A stretch of 64,000 nt of DNA from CBDCUW01 sp965222745 (GCA_965222745.1 CBDCUW010000005.1:3410001-3474000), one strand, 5' to 3'. Shown: positions 27,372-37,138, counted from the stretch's first letter. A program made the numbers and translations. Notes: a model not told the origin generated them from the letters alone.

Positions 27372-27943
27372 CACCCCGCTATCCGCCTTCATTTGCCGGC
27401 GGCCGCGATTGACGGCAACATCACCGGCAAACGTATCGGGTAAGAAGCGTTCACGGCCCAACATCGATTGCATCGACGCTGGAACGACCAGCAATACCAA
27501 CGCAACCACATCGGTTTGCTTGTAGATCGCCCCTCACCACAACGAAGAATAAGTTGAAAAGTCGTTTGGCTTGCCGAGCGGAGGCAAAGAGCAGTGCTTG
27601 TATCTTGTAACCCCCACCAAGCAACTTCAATGCTATGGCCCACCATCGATCGGTCAAGCAATTGTCAAAGCGATTTTGACGATCACCGACCAACTGAGCG
27701 GTTGGCCTCGTTTTGGCACACCGCCCTATCTCCTTACCGCAACATGAGTAAGGACGAAAAACGGGCCGGAAAATCAGGTGATAGCAACATCAAAATCGTT
27801 TTTCTTTTTTCGCCTGATACCAAGGCAGCCGTGACCACCCTGCAAGTCGCTACTTCACATCCGAACTCGCATTGCACGACTGTAGCGCGATACCAAGTGT
27901 CCAAACGGTGCGACTGCCCAACGATAGCTTGGGATTGGCTTTT
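27372..27943. other. Intergenic region upstream of the RHS gene
   Basis: About 570 bp without a convincing gene. It must contain the RHS promoter on the minus strand. A TTGACA sits at about 27670-27675 in that orientation but without a clear -10 partner. I see nothing else. Confidence 0.35.
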
Positions 27944-29500
27944 CTAACTGTCTTCGGCAAACAGCGTTTTGATGGTTTCGGCGACTTGCTTGGGGTCGGC
28001 TCCTTCGATCTCTTCGTCGATGGATAGGAGCCAATCGATCGCTTCCTGGCGATGGTCCTGAGTCGCTTTGGGTGCTAGGGCCTGGTAGGCGGCTTTGGCA
28101 GCCAGGGAAGAAGTTGCGTCGGCGGGCATGGCGAAGGTGGCAAGTTTGTGAGCCAGCGAAAAGGGAAATTCATCGAATTTGTAGGAGCGATTTTTGGCGC
28201 TGTAGCGAACCACCAGCAGATCGTCGCCTGTTTCGACAATGATCACTCGGAACGAATCGGTCACTTGAAAATCGTTTCCGACCTTCAGAGACGCCACACC
28301 CCGCTCGATTCCGCCGCGATAGAAGGATGCCAGGTCGGCAAGTTCGTAAAGCGATTGGGCCCGCTCACGCTGCTCGTCGGTCAGCATCGATTCGGTCAGT
28401 TTTTCGGCCGCCGGTTTCATCTCTTTCCACTTCGCGGTTCGCAGCAACTGTTCCACTTGCTGAATCCGCTCTTCGCCCGCCGCCACCATCTCCTCTGTCA
28501 TCTCGCTGGTCGGCGTGGTGGTCGCGGGCTGTACCGGCATCATCGCTTCGGTTTCGGTGGGCGGAGTCGGCGTCACCGGTGGTGGATTGTTCGAGGGTGT
28601 CTTGGTGGGTGGGTCGGCAGGTGGCGGCGAATCGGAATCTTGGGTCGGTGGTGGTGGGGGCACGTTGTCAGCCAGATTCCCCATCACCGGATCGTGTGGT
28701 TTCGGCGGTGTGTTGGGCGTGTCTTCGGAAGTGGTGGTTTGTTCGTTGATCTTGACCAGGTTTTCCGTTTCGGTTTCGCCCAACGAAATCGCGACACCCT
28801 CGTTGGATTGCACCAGCGAGATCTGTCCGTACTTCACGAGCATGAATCCGAGTCCGCCAATCAGCGCCAACATCCCGATTGCAAACGTTGCAAACACAAG
28901 CGTTCCCAATGTTGACTTGCGCCGCCGCCGGATGTTACGCGATGGTTTCTTCACCACGACCGAAGTCACCGGTTGCTCTGGGCTTGCTGGCGGAGCGGCA
29001 GCCTTGGGCGTACCGAACATTCCCGGCGGCATCGGCGGTGGGGTTTCACTGCCGGCGGAAACGTTCCCGGCTGGCAGTGGCGGAGCAGCGACTGCTGCCG
29101 GTTTGCTTGTCGCAGCGACAGGTGACAGCGGATCCGCAGGCGGCAGCACCGAAGCGAGCGGATCGGCGGTGGGCAAAACGGCGCCCAATGGATCCGAATT
29201 CCCGGGAGCCGTGGTGGTGGTGGCGACCGCCACGATTCCAAAGCGGGCATCCAGCTGAGCTTTCTTATCGGGATCGGCCAGTATCTGTTTTGCTTGTTGA
29301 ACCAGCTTGGCTGCTTGATTCCAGATTTTGGGGTCGACCGTTTCTTTGGTTTCCTTCAAACGGTTGATCGTTTTCTTGACCGCGGCACTGATTTTGGCCG
29401 TGTCCTGTTCACCCACCTCCAGCCCGAAGATCTGGTACGCGTGCGGCTGTTTGGTTCCCTGGGGAATCGGCAGCAGGTCGTGAATCTTCAAAATGGCCAT
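27944..29500 (-). CDS. Membrane protein with J-domain-like N-terminus and Pro-rich linker
   Basis: About 518 residues from ATG 29500 (an in-frame ATG at 29530 adds ten). The N-terminal 90 residues (HAYQIFGLEVGEQD ... ILADPDKKAQLDARFG) resemble the spacing of DnaJ-like domains but lack the HPD motif. An Ala/Pro-rich stretch follows, then a basic segment and one transmembrane helix (LVFATFAIGMLALIGGLGFML), a long Pro/Thr-rich linker, and a C-terminal domain of about 190 residues (EEMVAAGEERIQQVEQLL onward). The topology suggests a cytoplasmic N-terminus and an exported C-terminus. The function is unknown. Leftward neighbours are unrelated to it. Confidence 0.8.
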   Translation of the reverse strand: MAILKIHDLLPIPQGTKQPHAYQIFGLEVGEQDTAKISAAVKKTINRLKETKETVDPKIWNQAAKLVQQAKQILADPDKKAQLDARFGIVAVATTTTAPGNSDPLGAVLPTADPLASVLPPADPLSPVAATSKPAAVAAPPLPAGNVSAGSETPPPMPPGMFGTPKAAAPPASPEQPVTSVVVKKPSRNIRRRRKSTLGTLVFATFAIGMLALIGGLGFMLVKYGQISLVQSNEGVAISLGETETENLVKINEQTTTSEDTPNTPPKPHDPVMGNLADNVPPPPPTQDSDSPPPADPPTKTPSNNPPPVTPTPPTETEAMMPVQPATTTPTSEMTEEMVAAGEERIQQVEQLLRTAKWKEMKPAAEKLTESMLTDEQRERAQSLYELADLASFYRGGIERGVASLKVGNDFQVTDSFRVIIVETGDDLLVVRYSAKNRSYKFDEFPFSLAHKLATFAMPADATSSLAAKAAYQALAPKATQDHRQEAIDWLLSIDEEIEGADPKQVAETIKTLFAEDS

Positions 29501-29644
29501 GGTGGAAGGTGGGATATTCGGCGAGCGCATTCTGTGATTTCGAATTCGGTCCCTTAGATAGACGCCCCAGGTGCGTCGATGGTTTCAGAAGATTGCACGA
29601 ATCCCCGAATTTGGGCTGCCCATCAGAACGCCGGCGGATAACGT

Positions 29645-30457
29645 CTATTCTAACTCACCTTCGGTATTCGTCTCGGTGACCGTCGATCTTGGCAAATCAA
29701 GCAATCCACGGCAAACCAGATTTTCCACCACCTTGGCAGAATGGGCCAAACCCCCGGAAATCACGGCCGCATCGCCGCCGGTGACGACCATCCGATAATC
29801 CTGCTCGGTCACTCCCGCCTCCCGGCCATAATGCCTGGCCAATTGATCGATGCCGGCAGCCGTTCCCGCCTTGACTCCCAAGCGGATCGCGTCGGCGGTA
29901 TTTTTTGCTGGCGCGACGAGTTGCCAGTCGTGATCGCACTGAATTTTCGGAAGCGCGTCGGTCCCGCTGGCAAGTGCCCTCAGCTGCATGGTGATACCAG
30001 GCAGGATCGCTCCACCGCAAAAGTCACCTTCGGCATCGACCCAATCGACAGTGATTGCCGAACCGGCATCGACAACGACCAACGAGCCGCCGAACCGCTT
30101 GTGCGCCGCGTACGCCCCCACCAGGCGATCGATGCCAAGACGATCGGGATGATCGATGCGCAATTGCATCGGAATATCACCCCGTGTGATCAATTGAATC
30201 GTGGCGGCTGAATCGGAGTCATCAATCGCCTGGTGAAGTTTTTCGGCGGCAGCCTGGTGAACACTCGCGATGCGCCAGAGGGCCGCTTGGTTGCCAGAGT
30301 GTTGTTGCACCCAGCCGACCGCTTTGCAGTGCCAATCGGGCTGGTCGATTTCAACGGTGTACTCTTGCAGCGAATAATCGTTCCAACCTTGCGATCCGCG
30401 CAGGCAGATCTTGACGGCGGAATTTCCCACATCGACAGCGACGATACGACCGCTCAC
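29645..30457 (-). CDS. coaX: Type III pantothenate kinase
   Basis: A 270-residue cytoplasmic enzyme catalysing the first step of coenzyme A synthesis (pantothenate + ATP to 4'-phosphopantothenate). Type III signatures are visible: AVDVGNSAVK at 7-16, GIDRLVGAYAAHKR, VVVDAGSAITVDWVD and GGAILPGITMQLRAL, all in ASKHA-fold order; length is normal for the family. The start overlaps the obgE stop by four bases (ATGA), so the two are translationally coupled. Confidence 0.93.
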   Translation of the reverse strand: MSGRIVAVDVGNSAVKICLRGSQGWNDYSLQEYTVEIDQPDWHCKAVGWVQQHSGNQAALWRIASVHQAAAEKLHQAIDDSDSAATIQLITRGDIPMQLRIDHPDRLGIDRLVGAYAAHKRFGGSLVVVDAGSAITVDWVDAEGDFCGGAILPGITMQLRALASGTDALPKIQCDHDWQLVAPAKNTADAIRLGVKAGTAAGIDQLARHYGREAGVTEQDYRMVVTGGDAAVISGGLAHSAKVVENLVCRGLLDLPRSTVTETNTEGELE

Positions 30458-31617
30458 GAAGCACCCTCGTCCGATGGTTCGTCTTCGTAGTCTTTCGGTT
30501 GATAGTCGTTTGACAAGGCGGCGGTGGGGCCGGCCAGGTGAGGCGGCAGGCGGCGGTTTTTCGATTTAGCGCGGTGGTCCTCTTCGCGCAGCGGTGTGGG
30601 CTCTTCACCAGCCGCCGTCATTTTTTCGCGGCGCTCGTCAACGCGACGCATGATTTCTGATTTCAGTTCTTGCAGACCTTCCCCTGTCACCGCGCTGATC
30701 AAGAACACAGTCTTGCCGGTGCTTTCGCCAAGTGCATCGCGGAGCGTTTGGGCGCCCTCCATCTCGCTCTTGGTGACCACCACGATCTCCTCGCGCTGGG
30801 CAAGGGAACTGTCGTACTCGGCAAGTTCCGATCGGATCGAACGATAGTTTTCAAGCGGATCGGTTTGGTCGACGGGGGAGGGTTCCACCAAGTGAACCAA
30901 CAAGCCAGCCCGTTCCACATGCCGCAAGAACTCGTGACCCAAACCGATTCCGTCGCTTGCCCCTTCGATCAAGCCGGGAATGTCGGCGAGCACAAACGAG
31001 CGATCCGACCCGACATCGACGATGCCAAGATTGGGATGCTTGGTGGTAAACGGATAGTCGGCAATTTCCGGTCGAGCGCTGCTGATACGACTCAGCAGAG
31101 TACTTTTGCCCGCGTTTGGTTTACCGACCAGGCCGACGTCGGCGATCGAGCGGAGTTCCAAAATCACTTGCCGCACTTCACCCGGTTCACCCAGAGTTCG
31201 TTCGCGGGGAGTCTGGTTGGTGCTGCTTTTGAAATGGGCATTTCCCTTGCCCCCTTTGCCGCCTCGAACGACGACGAACTGATCACCGGGGCGAGTCAGA
31301 TCCTTGATGACAAATCCTCGCTCGGCATCGATCACGGTCGTTCCGGGGGGGACAAGCAAACGTTCATCACGGCCGTTGCGTCCGTGTCGCATCGAACCTT
31401 GGCCGGGCTGGCCCTTGGGGGCGCGATACATCCGCCGGTTGGCAAAGGCAGCCAGGCTGTTGACCCCCAGCCGAGCTTCCAAAATGATGCTGGCGCCGTG
31501 ACCGCCATCGCCGCCGTCGGGGCCACCGCGCGGTACATACTTTTCGCGGCGCATGCTGGTGCAGCCGTCCCCGCCTTTTCCGGCTTGCAGTTCGATCTGG
31601 ACTCGGTCGACAAACAT
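30454..31617 (-). CDS. obgE: GTPase Obg (CgtA)
   Basis: A 387-residue ribosome-associated GTPase. The glycine-rich Obg fold occupies residues 1-158 (GGDGGHGASIILEA, GGKGGKGNAHFKSSTNQTP) and the G domain follows with G1 GKPNAGKST (165-173), G2 TTKHPN, G3 DIPG and G5 SAVTGEG. The G4 position reads TKSE instead of the usual NKxD, which could alter guanine specificity or be a planctomycete variant. The C-terminal 50 residues are charged and poorly conserved. The gene heads a two-gene unit with coaX. Confidence 0.95.
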   Translation of the reverse strand: MFVDRVQIELQAGKGGDGCTSMRREKYVPRGGPDGGDGGHGASIILEARLGVNSLAAFANRRMYRAPKGQPGQGSMRHGRNGRDERLLVPPGTTVIDAERGFVIKDLTRPGDQFVVVRGGKGGKGNAHFKSSTNQTPRERTLGEPGEVRQVILELRSIADVGLVGKPNAGKSTLLSRISSARPEIADYPFTTKHPNLGIVDVGSDRSFVLADIPGLIEGASDGIGLGHEFLRHVERAGLLVHLVEPSPVDQTDPLENYRSIRSELAEYDSSLAQREEIVVVTKSEMEGAQTLRDALGESTGKTVFLISAVTGEGLQELKSEIMRRVDERREKMTAAGEEPTPLREEDHRAKSKNRRLPPHLAGPTAALSNDYQPKDYEDEPSDEGAS

Positions 31618-32036
31618 GGCGAGATCAATGACGGTGATGTTGGAGCGGAAGTTCGCCCCAATCGGTATGGGCAGATATCCCTGCAGGTTACAACAAAAAA
31701 TGGCCGGCCCGCAGTCGGGGTCGGCCGCATCCGCCTTCTTTCAGCGTGAAAACTTGCCTGGAGGCGCACCATCGCTGAGGTAGCGAAACTCGCCAAGAGT
31801 TTCGGCGGTCGCGGTGAATGGCCGAAAGTCTTGGCAAGTTTCGCTACTCCGGCGGAGCGAGCCCGGACTATTCATGACCATCGTGGGCCGCAACAAGCAA
31901 ACCCTTCCAGTGCCGGAACTTCGGTCGCCTGCGGGAAGTTTTTTCGTTTCCCGCGCTGCGCGCAAGCACGAACCGGCCCCGCGCAGTTACGGCATCGTTC
32001 TGCGACCTCCGGACCGGCCTACGCGAATGAACCGGG
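31618..32036. other. Intergenic region with a paired hairpin repeat
   Basis: About 420 bp upstream of obgE. It contains the inverted pair of repeats at 31780-31847. A further stem, GCGGGAA/TTCCCGC around a T-rich loop at 31931-31954, may lie in the 3' untranslated region of the gene at 32037; it lacks a proper T tract. Nothing coding is recognised. Confidence 0.45.
31780..31847. repeat. REPIN-like inverted pair of GTAG hairpins
   Basis: Two 27-bp arms (31780-31806 starting GTAGCGAAACTCG; 31821-31847 ending TTTCGCTAC) are inverse complements with two mismatches and flank a 14-bp spacer. Each arm is itself a hairpin and each begins with GTAG facing outward. The same pair with perfect arms is at 40511-40577. 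Confidence 0.85.
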
Positions 32037-33023
32037 CTAGCGGAACAGCCAACGATAATCGAGTCGCTCTTCCAAGCCATACTTCTCCAGGATGTAAGCC
32101 TGCTGCTGTTCATCCTCGAAAGCGGGCACGCCGAAGCGAATGTGGTCCTCGGTTTGACGCATCGTGTCGCCGGGCCGATAGAAATTCAGCTGCAGCATCT
32201 TGCGGCGATAGGGTGCCTGGTCACCTTCGCCGTCTTGTTCAAACGCGTTGGTCAGACCATAGGCTTCCACCGAGAAAAAATCGAGGTTCGGGTCGACATC
32301 TTCCCAGGTCACGATTCCCCACACGCCCGGCGCGGAGCTGTCGCTGCTGTAAGGAACTTTGACCTTGGAGATTTCTACCGAATTGTGCAGCGGCGCCGTG
32401 ATCTGTTCGCGAATCGCGATCTTCCGTTTCGCCGTCGGCAAGACACGGTCGACGTACTGTTTGCCCGTCAGATGATTGCTGAGCACAAACATCGGAAAGA
32501 AACGGCGGGTGTCGTAGTGAATTTCCTCCACCCGTTTGTAAATCGGAACTCCGGCGACCTGGTCCGCCGCCGGCCGCAAATCGCCGCCGCGGTACCGCAC
32601 ACGGTAGACCATGTACCACACCAGCTTTCGTTGCATCCTGCCGTTGGGTCGAGGCACGTCGATGTACATCTGCCGCAGCGGTTTGAACGACAATTCAAAG
32701 CAATAGATCTCGCGTCGCAAAATGACTTGCTTGGCCATTTCCACCAGTGTTCGACTGCGAGGATCGTAGTGGGGTTGTCCCGCGGGGTGCGATTCGCCGC
32801 CGTACTTGATTTCTGGATAGGCGTCCAACAACGACTGCAGCGTCTGCGGTCCGTCGAAGGTTTCCTTGGGATCGGGAGCCGGAGGAATCACGGTCACCAC
32901 ACCGGGAGCGAACTGAGTTTGTTCTTGGCTGGACGGATCCTTCCTTTTTTCGTTCTGCGCCGAAACGATGGTCGTGCCTAGCAGGCAGAAGGTTGCGGCG
33001 ACAAGGAATCTTGCGAAGGGCAT
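32037..33023 (-). CDS. Exported hypothetical protein conserved in planctomycetes
   Basis: From the ATG at 33023 the 328-residue product has a clear signal peptide (MPFARFLVAATFCLLGTTIVSA). The start at 33047 would place eight charged residues before it and is less likely. The mature protein is rich in aromatic and basic residues (REIYCFELSFKPLRQMYIDV; VWYMVYRVRYRGGDLRP; VWGIVTWEDVDPNLDFFSVE) and appears all-beta. I recall similar sequences in other Pirellulaceae but no assigned function. It follows the gene at 33095 on the same strand, 71 bp away, and may be co-transcribed. Confidence 0.75.
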   Translation of the reverse strand: MPFARFLVAATFCLLGTTIVSAQNEKRKDPSSQEQTQFAPGVVTVIPPAPDPKETFDGPQTLQSLLDAYPEIKYGGESHPAGQPHYDPRSRTLVEMAKQVILRREIYCFELSFKPLRQMYIDVPRPNGRMQRKLVWYMVYRVRYRGGDLRPAADQVAGVPIYKRVEEIHYDTRRFFPMFVLSNHLTGKQYVDRVLPTAKRKIAIREQITAPLHNSVEISKVKVPYSSDSSAPGVWGIVTWEDVDPNLDFFSVEAYGLTNAFEQDGEGDQAPYRRKMLQLNFYRPGDTMRQTEDHIRFGVPAFEDEQQQAYILEKYGLEERLDYRWLFR

Positions 33024-33094
33024 GATCGAACCGTTTTTTCTTTCCAAGAAGGGGACGGTGACCGGCGTTACGAGGGTCCGATGATTTCGGCAAC

Positions 33095-34609
33095 CTAACG
33101 CAGATCACTTGCTGATTGTACTTCGATTTCGGCAGCGGCGCCGGATTGCCTGTCGCGATTGGCCCGGGCCGTTCTCGCTTGTGGGCCCTCGCCGTCAAGG
33201 GAAGTGGTCGATTGCAGCGTCGCTGCGGCAGCATCGGGCCAGTCGATCAGCCGCAGGGAACTGGCCAGTTGCAGGTCCGAGCCGGCGAATTCGGCGATGT
33301 TTTCTCCCTCCATCGTGAAGGTGGCCAGCAAGCGGCGGCCGGTATCGTCGGAAAAATGCATCAACACCCACTGGATCGGAACACCCTCGACGGCGCCGGC
33401 CGCGGTGATTCGCAACACCCGCAACCCGCTATCGGCCACCCGCTGATCGGCCTCCACCAACTCGCTGAGCTGCTGGCCCAAGGTCTGGCGGACATCTTGC
33501 TGGAACGCCTCCAACGTCCACTGATTACCGGGCGACAAACTGGCCAACGGGCGAACGTCGCACTGCGCGATGCTGCGATCGTTGTCGATCATTCGCATCA
33601 TCGCCGCGCCGGGAACATCCTTCATCACTCGCCACTTCCGCGACATCAGCGCGCTAAAGCCGACCTGTTTGCTGGCCAGTTCCACGTAAAGCCGGTCTTG
33701 GGGAATCGGAGCGGTGATCGCCAGCGATCTGGGCTGCGCGGGCAAGGCGATTGGCTTGGCAAGCGGTTTGCGAAGCATCTTGATCGTTGCCTGGACATCA
33801 AATCCAGGTTCCGCCTTGCCGATCTCGCGAGTCTCGTGAATCGCCATCGCCAACCAGGTGCTCGTTCCCAACACGCGATCGAACGTCAGCTTGCCGATCA
33901 AACGAATCACCGTCGGTACGCCATCGACCGAACCATCGACTTTGCCTTGGAACTGAAACCGTGCTTCGGTTTGACCGATCGAAACCACCTCGGCCTGCAC
34001 GTCGCTTGCCTCGACCGAAGCCAGGTTCAAGACCGACGTCAAAACATCTTCGGCCGGCTGGTAGGTGTTGCCAACCTTCACCGGCTGGTGGGGCAGCAGG
34101 CGATCGATTGCCACGCTTGACGTCGGGACTCGCAGCAGTTCCAGCTCCTGTTGGTGGAAATAGTCGTCCACCGCGTAGATCACTTCGGGAAGCGAATCGC
34201 GTCGCACGATGGTCTCCCGCACCGATTGCCTCAACTCACTGGTCAGCTGGCTGCGGTTCAGCGTGCCGGAGCTCTTTGCTTCGTGGTAGTAGCGCTCCGA
34301 GGCAGTGATCGCTGCGGAACCGGTTGCCCGGCGAAGTCGTTCCTCGTAGTCAAAAACCGCTTCGCTTTCGATGGGCAACTTCAGGCGGCTTTTCCGGGAG
34401 ACCAGCGGATTGTCGGGAACATGGACGTTTCCCTTGGCGTCCATTTCGATGCGAATACGAAACAGATCATTTTCGCCGCTGGGACGGAGCATCACCTTGG
34501 CCGGATCGTTCGCACCGACGCCGCCGCCAGTGGCGGCGACAGCTGCGGTGGCGAGCAAAAAATGACGGCGGCCGACCGGGTGGTCGCTGTTGGGTCTCAT
34601 CGATGTCAC
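33095..34609 (-). CDS. Exported hypothetical protein with Tat-like leader
   Basis: A 504-residue protein starting MTSMRPNSDHPVGRRHFLLA; the RRHFLL followed by an Ala-rich hydrophobic stretch fits a twin-arginine signal. The mature part has no family signature I can name. It includes helical segments around SAAITASERYYHEAKSS and RQSVRETIVRRDSLPE, and a beta-rich middle. The C-terminal half (TLEAFQQDVRQTLG ... WVLMHFSDDTGRRLLATFTM) resembles lipoprotein-like fold proteins that read out small effects, but this is weak. Function unknown. Confidence 0.75.
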   Translation of the reverse strand: MTSMRPNSDHPVGRRHFLLATAAVAATGGGVGANDPAKVMLRPSGENDLFRIRIEMDAKGNVHVPDNPLVSRKSRLKLPIESEAVFDYEERLRRATGSAAITASERYYHEAKSSGTLNRSQLTSELRQSVRETIVRRDSLPEVIYAVDDYFHQQELELLRVPTSSVAIDRLLPHQPVKVGNTYQPAEDVLTSVLNLASVEASDVQAEVVSIGQTEARFQFQGKVDGSVDGVPTVIRLIGKLTFDRVLGTSTWLAMAIHETREIGKAEPGFDVQATIKMLRKPLAKPIALPAQPRSLAITAPIPQDRLYVELASKQVGFSALMSRKWRVMKDVPGAAMMRMIDNDRSIAQCDVRPLASLSPGNQWTLEAFQQDVRQTLGQQLSELVEADQRVADSGLRVLRITAAGAVEGVPIQWVLMHFSDDTGRRLLATFTMEGENIAEFAGSDLQLASSLRLIDWPDAAAATLQSTTSLDGEGPQARTARANRDRQSGAAAEIEVQSASDLR

Positions 34610-35427
34610 TTGCCGAGAGAGGAAAACCGAGAAAATGACGAGCTACCGGGCTCTTCTCTCTTTGATCGACTGACTTTCAGGATCGATTCACTCCAATTTC
34701 CCCCCAATTTCCAACGTTCCCGACGTAGCTGCACCAAAAAAAGAAGGAATTGAAAAAGACTGGCCGTCGAAGTGACCAATCTTGTCACGGCATGTGCCCA
34801 TAGAAGTAACTGTCAGGTCGACGTTTCGATTCTCACAGAATGAAACAGTCGTCTCAAAGCAAGACAGTTTTTGTTTCAAAAAAATGGAAAAACTTACAGT
34901 CGAGGTGGACTTTTAGGGCTTTGGGCCTGACGCTGCTGCGTTTAAGAAAAGGAGGGAATAGGGACGCGTGAACGTTTTGCCACTGTTTCTTGTGCCAAGT
35001 GTGACAAATTTGTCTGAATTGGCCCAAGATTTCCAGGGAAGAGTCGTGGATCAGTTCGGGGACTGCCAATTCGCGGGAAAATTCGGTTTTACCAGCGGTC
35101 GTTTCGCATGGTGGAAAAACCATTCTTTCCGCGAACTTTGGCACGAATCGACTGGTCATTCCTAGAAACCACCGTACCACCACAGAAACTACCGCAGCCA
35201 TTGACGCGTAGTAAGAGTACAGGCTGATGGCAAGGAGTCGTCAGTCGCTGCCGGCAGGCCTTCCGGAGCGGTTTACCGCTGGCGGGGAGTTCCGTCTGAC
35301 AGCAATGAATCCATATCGCTCTACGGACAGAGGGATACCTGGGCAACTTTGATGCGACGAGTGAGCGATCCGCCGGGGTCGCAGGGAAAGGAGACACTCG
35401 AAGTATCTGCACTGGGAGAAGACGTCG
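34610..35427. promoter_or_regulatory. Long divergent region upstream of the sigma factor
   Basis: About 820 bp without a convincing gene or RNA gene. It separates the leftward gene at 33095 and the rightward sigma factor. It contains a perfect 12-bp palindrome GACAAATTTGTC at 35003-35014, a candidate operator, and GC-rich potential stems around 35235-35290. AAAGGAG at 35387-35393 and GGGAGAAG shortly before 35428 could assist ribosome binding. No promoter can be assigned with confidence. Confidence 0.4.
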
Positions 35428-37101
35428 ATGCACGAAGATTATCGCGACGCCAAGATCAAGGAACTACGAGACCAACTGACTCGCTTCGCCCCGAAAGCGA
35501 AGAAGATCGAGCAGGCTGCGCTTGCCGAAAGACTTTATTCGGAAGTGGAAGCTGATCGTTCGTACGCATTCGACTATCTCTGTTTCCGAATCACCAACTA
35601 TCGACCCGAAAAGCCGAGCCGTCACAGTGTCGCTTCGGCAGACTTGAAACATGACCTGCGGTTGCTGATCGAAGACTTGAGCGATTCGGCCGACATGGCG
35701 GTCCACGAGCTTTCCGAGCCGGTCCACACGGTGGACGAGTTGAGCAAGATGTTCAGTGTTTCGACCAAGACCATCAGCCGCTGGCGCGATTCGGGATTGG
35801 TCAGCCGCCGGTTGCTGTTCGGCGGTCGCAAGCGGGTCGGTTTCCTGCATAGCAGTGTGGAGCATTTTGTTTCCAACAACCGCGACAAGATCCGCCGGGG
35901 CGAACGATTCAGCCAGCTGACCGACGATGAAAAGAGCGAAATGATCGAACGCGCCCGGCAGCTGGTCGAAGGGGGCGCGAGCCTCTCGGAAGTGACTCGG
36001 CGGCTGGCCGATCAAATGAAACGAAGTCCCGAGACGATTCGTTACACGCTGAAGAATTTTGACACCGATCACAAATCGCTGGCGATTTTTCCCGATCATC
36101 GCGGTGCGCTGACCGAAGATGACAAGCGATCCGTTTTCAAGCTTTACGTGCACGGCGCGACCATTGCCCAGCTGTGCAAGCGTTTCAAGCGAACGCGCAC
36201 CAGTATCCAACGGATCTTGTTGGAGATGCGTTTGGAGCAAGTCGCCGAGCTGCCTTTGGATTACATCTACAACGAAGACTTCGACGACGCCTCGCGCGAA
36301 GAAGAATACCTCGGTCCGATCCCCGAACCGGCGACCGCGCCGCGAAAGGTTCGTGTGCCGTCGGGCCTGCCCAGCTACTTGGCGGCACTGTACGACGTGC
36401 CCCTTTTGACTCGCGAACAGGAATACCACCTGTTCCGCAAAATGAATTACCTCAAGCACAAAGCCTCTCGGCTGCGTGAAAGCCTGGGCCAGGCGCAGGG
36501 TTCCAAGACCGCGATCATGGACGAGATCGACGATCTGTATGAATCGGCTGTCTTGGTGAAAAACAAGATCGTGCAAAGCAACTTGCGGCTGGTCGTTTCG
36601 ATCGCCAAACGCCACGTTGCCAGCACCGACGATTTCTTTTCGTTGGTCAGTGACGGCAACATGTCGTTGATTCGCGCGGTCGAAAAATTCGATTACTCGC
36701 GAGGCAACAAGTTCAGCACTTATGCTTCGTGGGCGATCATGAAGAACTTCGCCCGAACGATTCCCAACGAATTCAAGCATCGGGACCGTTTCCGTACCAC
36801 GACCGAGGAGCTTTTCCTTTCTCGTCAAGACGATCGGCTGGATCCCTATGCCGAAGAATCGGTCCATCGATCACGGCAACGGGAATTGTCCAAGATCCTC
36901 AACCGGCTGGACGAACGGGAGCAGAAGATCATCACGGCCCGTTTTGGGCTGGGTCGCGGCAACGAACCGTTGACGTTGAAAGAGGTCGGCGAGGAAATGG
37001 GCGTGACCAAAGAACGGATTCGCCAGCTGGAAGCCCGGGCCCTGACGAAGCTTCGCGAGGCGGCCGACGAGGCGAGAATCGATATCGATTTGGGATCGTG
37101 A
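35428..37101 (+). CDS. Sigma-70 factor (primary-type) with long helix-turn-helix-rich N-terminal extension
   Basis: A 557-residue RNA polymerase sigma factor. The C-terminal part has region 1.2/2 features (PSYLAALYDVPLLTREQEYH at about 316-335; NLRLVVSIAKRH; DDFFSLVSDGNMSLIRAVEKF; GNKFSTYASWAIMKNFAR) and region 4 (GLGRGNEPLTLKEVGEEMGV; TKERIRQLEARALTKLREA). Residues 1-310 form an unusual extension with three apparent helix-turn-helix segments: 101-147, MerR-like (VDELSKMFSVSTKTISRWRD); 183-210; and 242-272 (ATIAQLCKRFKRTRTSIQRI). The extension may bind DNA or a regulator. I avoid the symbol rpoD because a separate primary factor could exist elsewhere. A terminator-like element follows the stop. 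Confidence 0.9.
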   Translation: MHEDYRDAKIKELRDQLTRFAPKAKKIEQAALAERLYSEVEADRSYAFDYLCFRITNYRPEKPSRHSVASADLKHDLRLLIEDLSDSADMAVHELSEPVHTVDELSKMFSVSTKTISRWRDSGLVSRRLLFGGRKRVGFLHSSVEHFVSNNRDKIRRGERFSQLTDDEKSEMIERARQLVEGGASLSEVTRRLADQMKRSPETIRYTLKNFDTDHKSLAIFPDHRGALTEDDKRSVFKLYVHGATIAQLCKRFKRTRTSIQRILLEMRLEQVAELPLDYIYNEDFDDASREEEYLGPIPEPATAPRKVRVPSGLPSYLAALYDVPLLTREQEYHLFRKMNYLKHKASRLRESLGQAQGSKTAIMDEIDDLYESAVLVKNKIVQSNLRLVVSIAKRHVASTDDFFSLVSDGNMSLIRAVEKFDYSRGNKFSTYASWAIMKNFARTIPNEFKHRDRFRTTTEELFLSRQDDRLDPYAEESVHRSRQRELSKILNRLDEREQKIITARFGLGRGNEPLTLKEVGEEMGVTKERIRQLEARALTKLREAADEARIDIDLGS

Positions 37102-37112
37102 TTTTTCCGCCC

Positions 37113-37138
37113 AAAAAAGGGGGTCAGACCCTTTTTTT
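37113..37138. terminator. Bidirectional terminator-like palindrome
   Basis: A6-GGG ... CCC-T7 symmetrical sequence starting 12 bases after the sigma factor stop. It can fold with GGG/CCC extended by A-T pairs and has a T tract on both strands, as expected for an intrinsic terminator. Its centre GGGGTCAGACCC shares GGGGTCA with the 17-bp array. Confidence 0.65.

Noticed and set aside
35464..36867. 467-codon minus-strand frame opposite the sigma factor
   Set aside because: The plus strand has full sigma-70 regions; the antisense frame has no signature.
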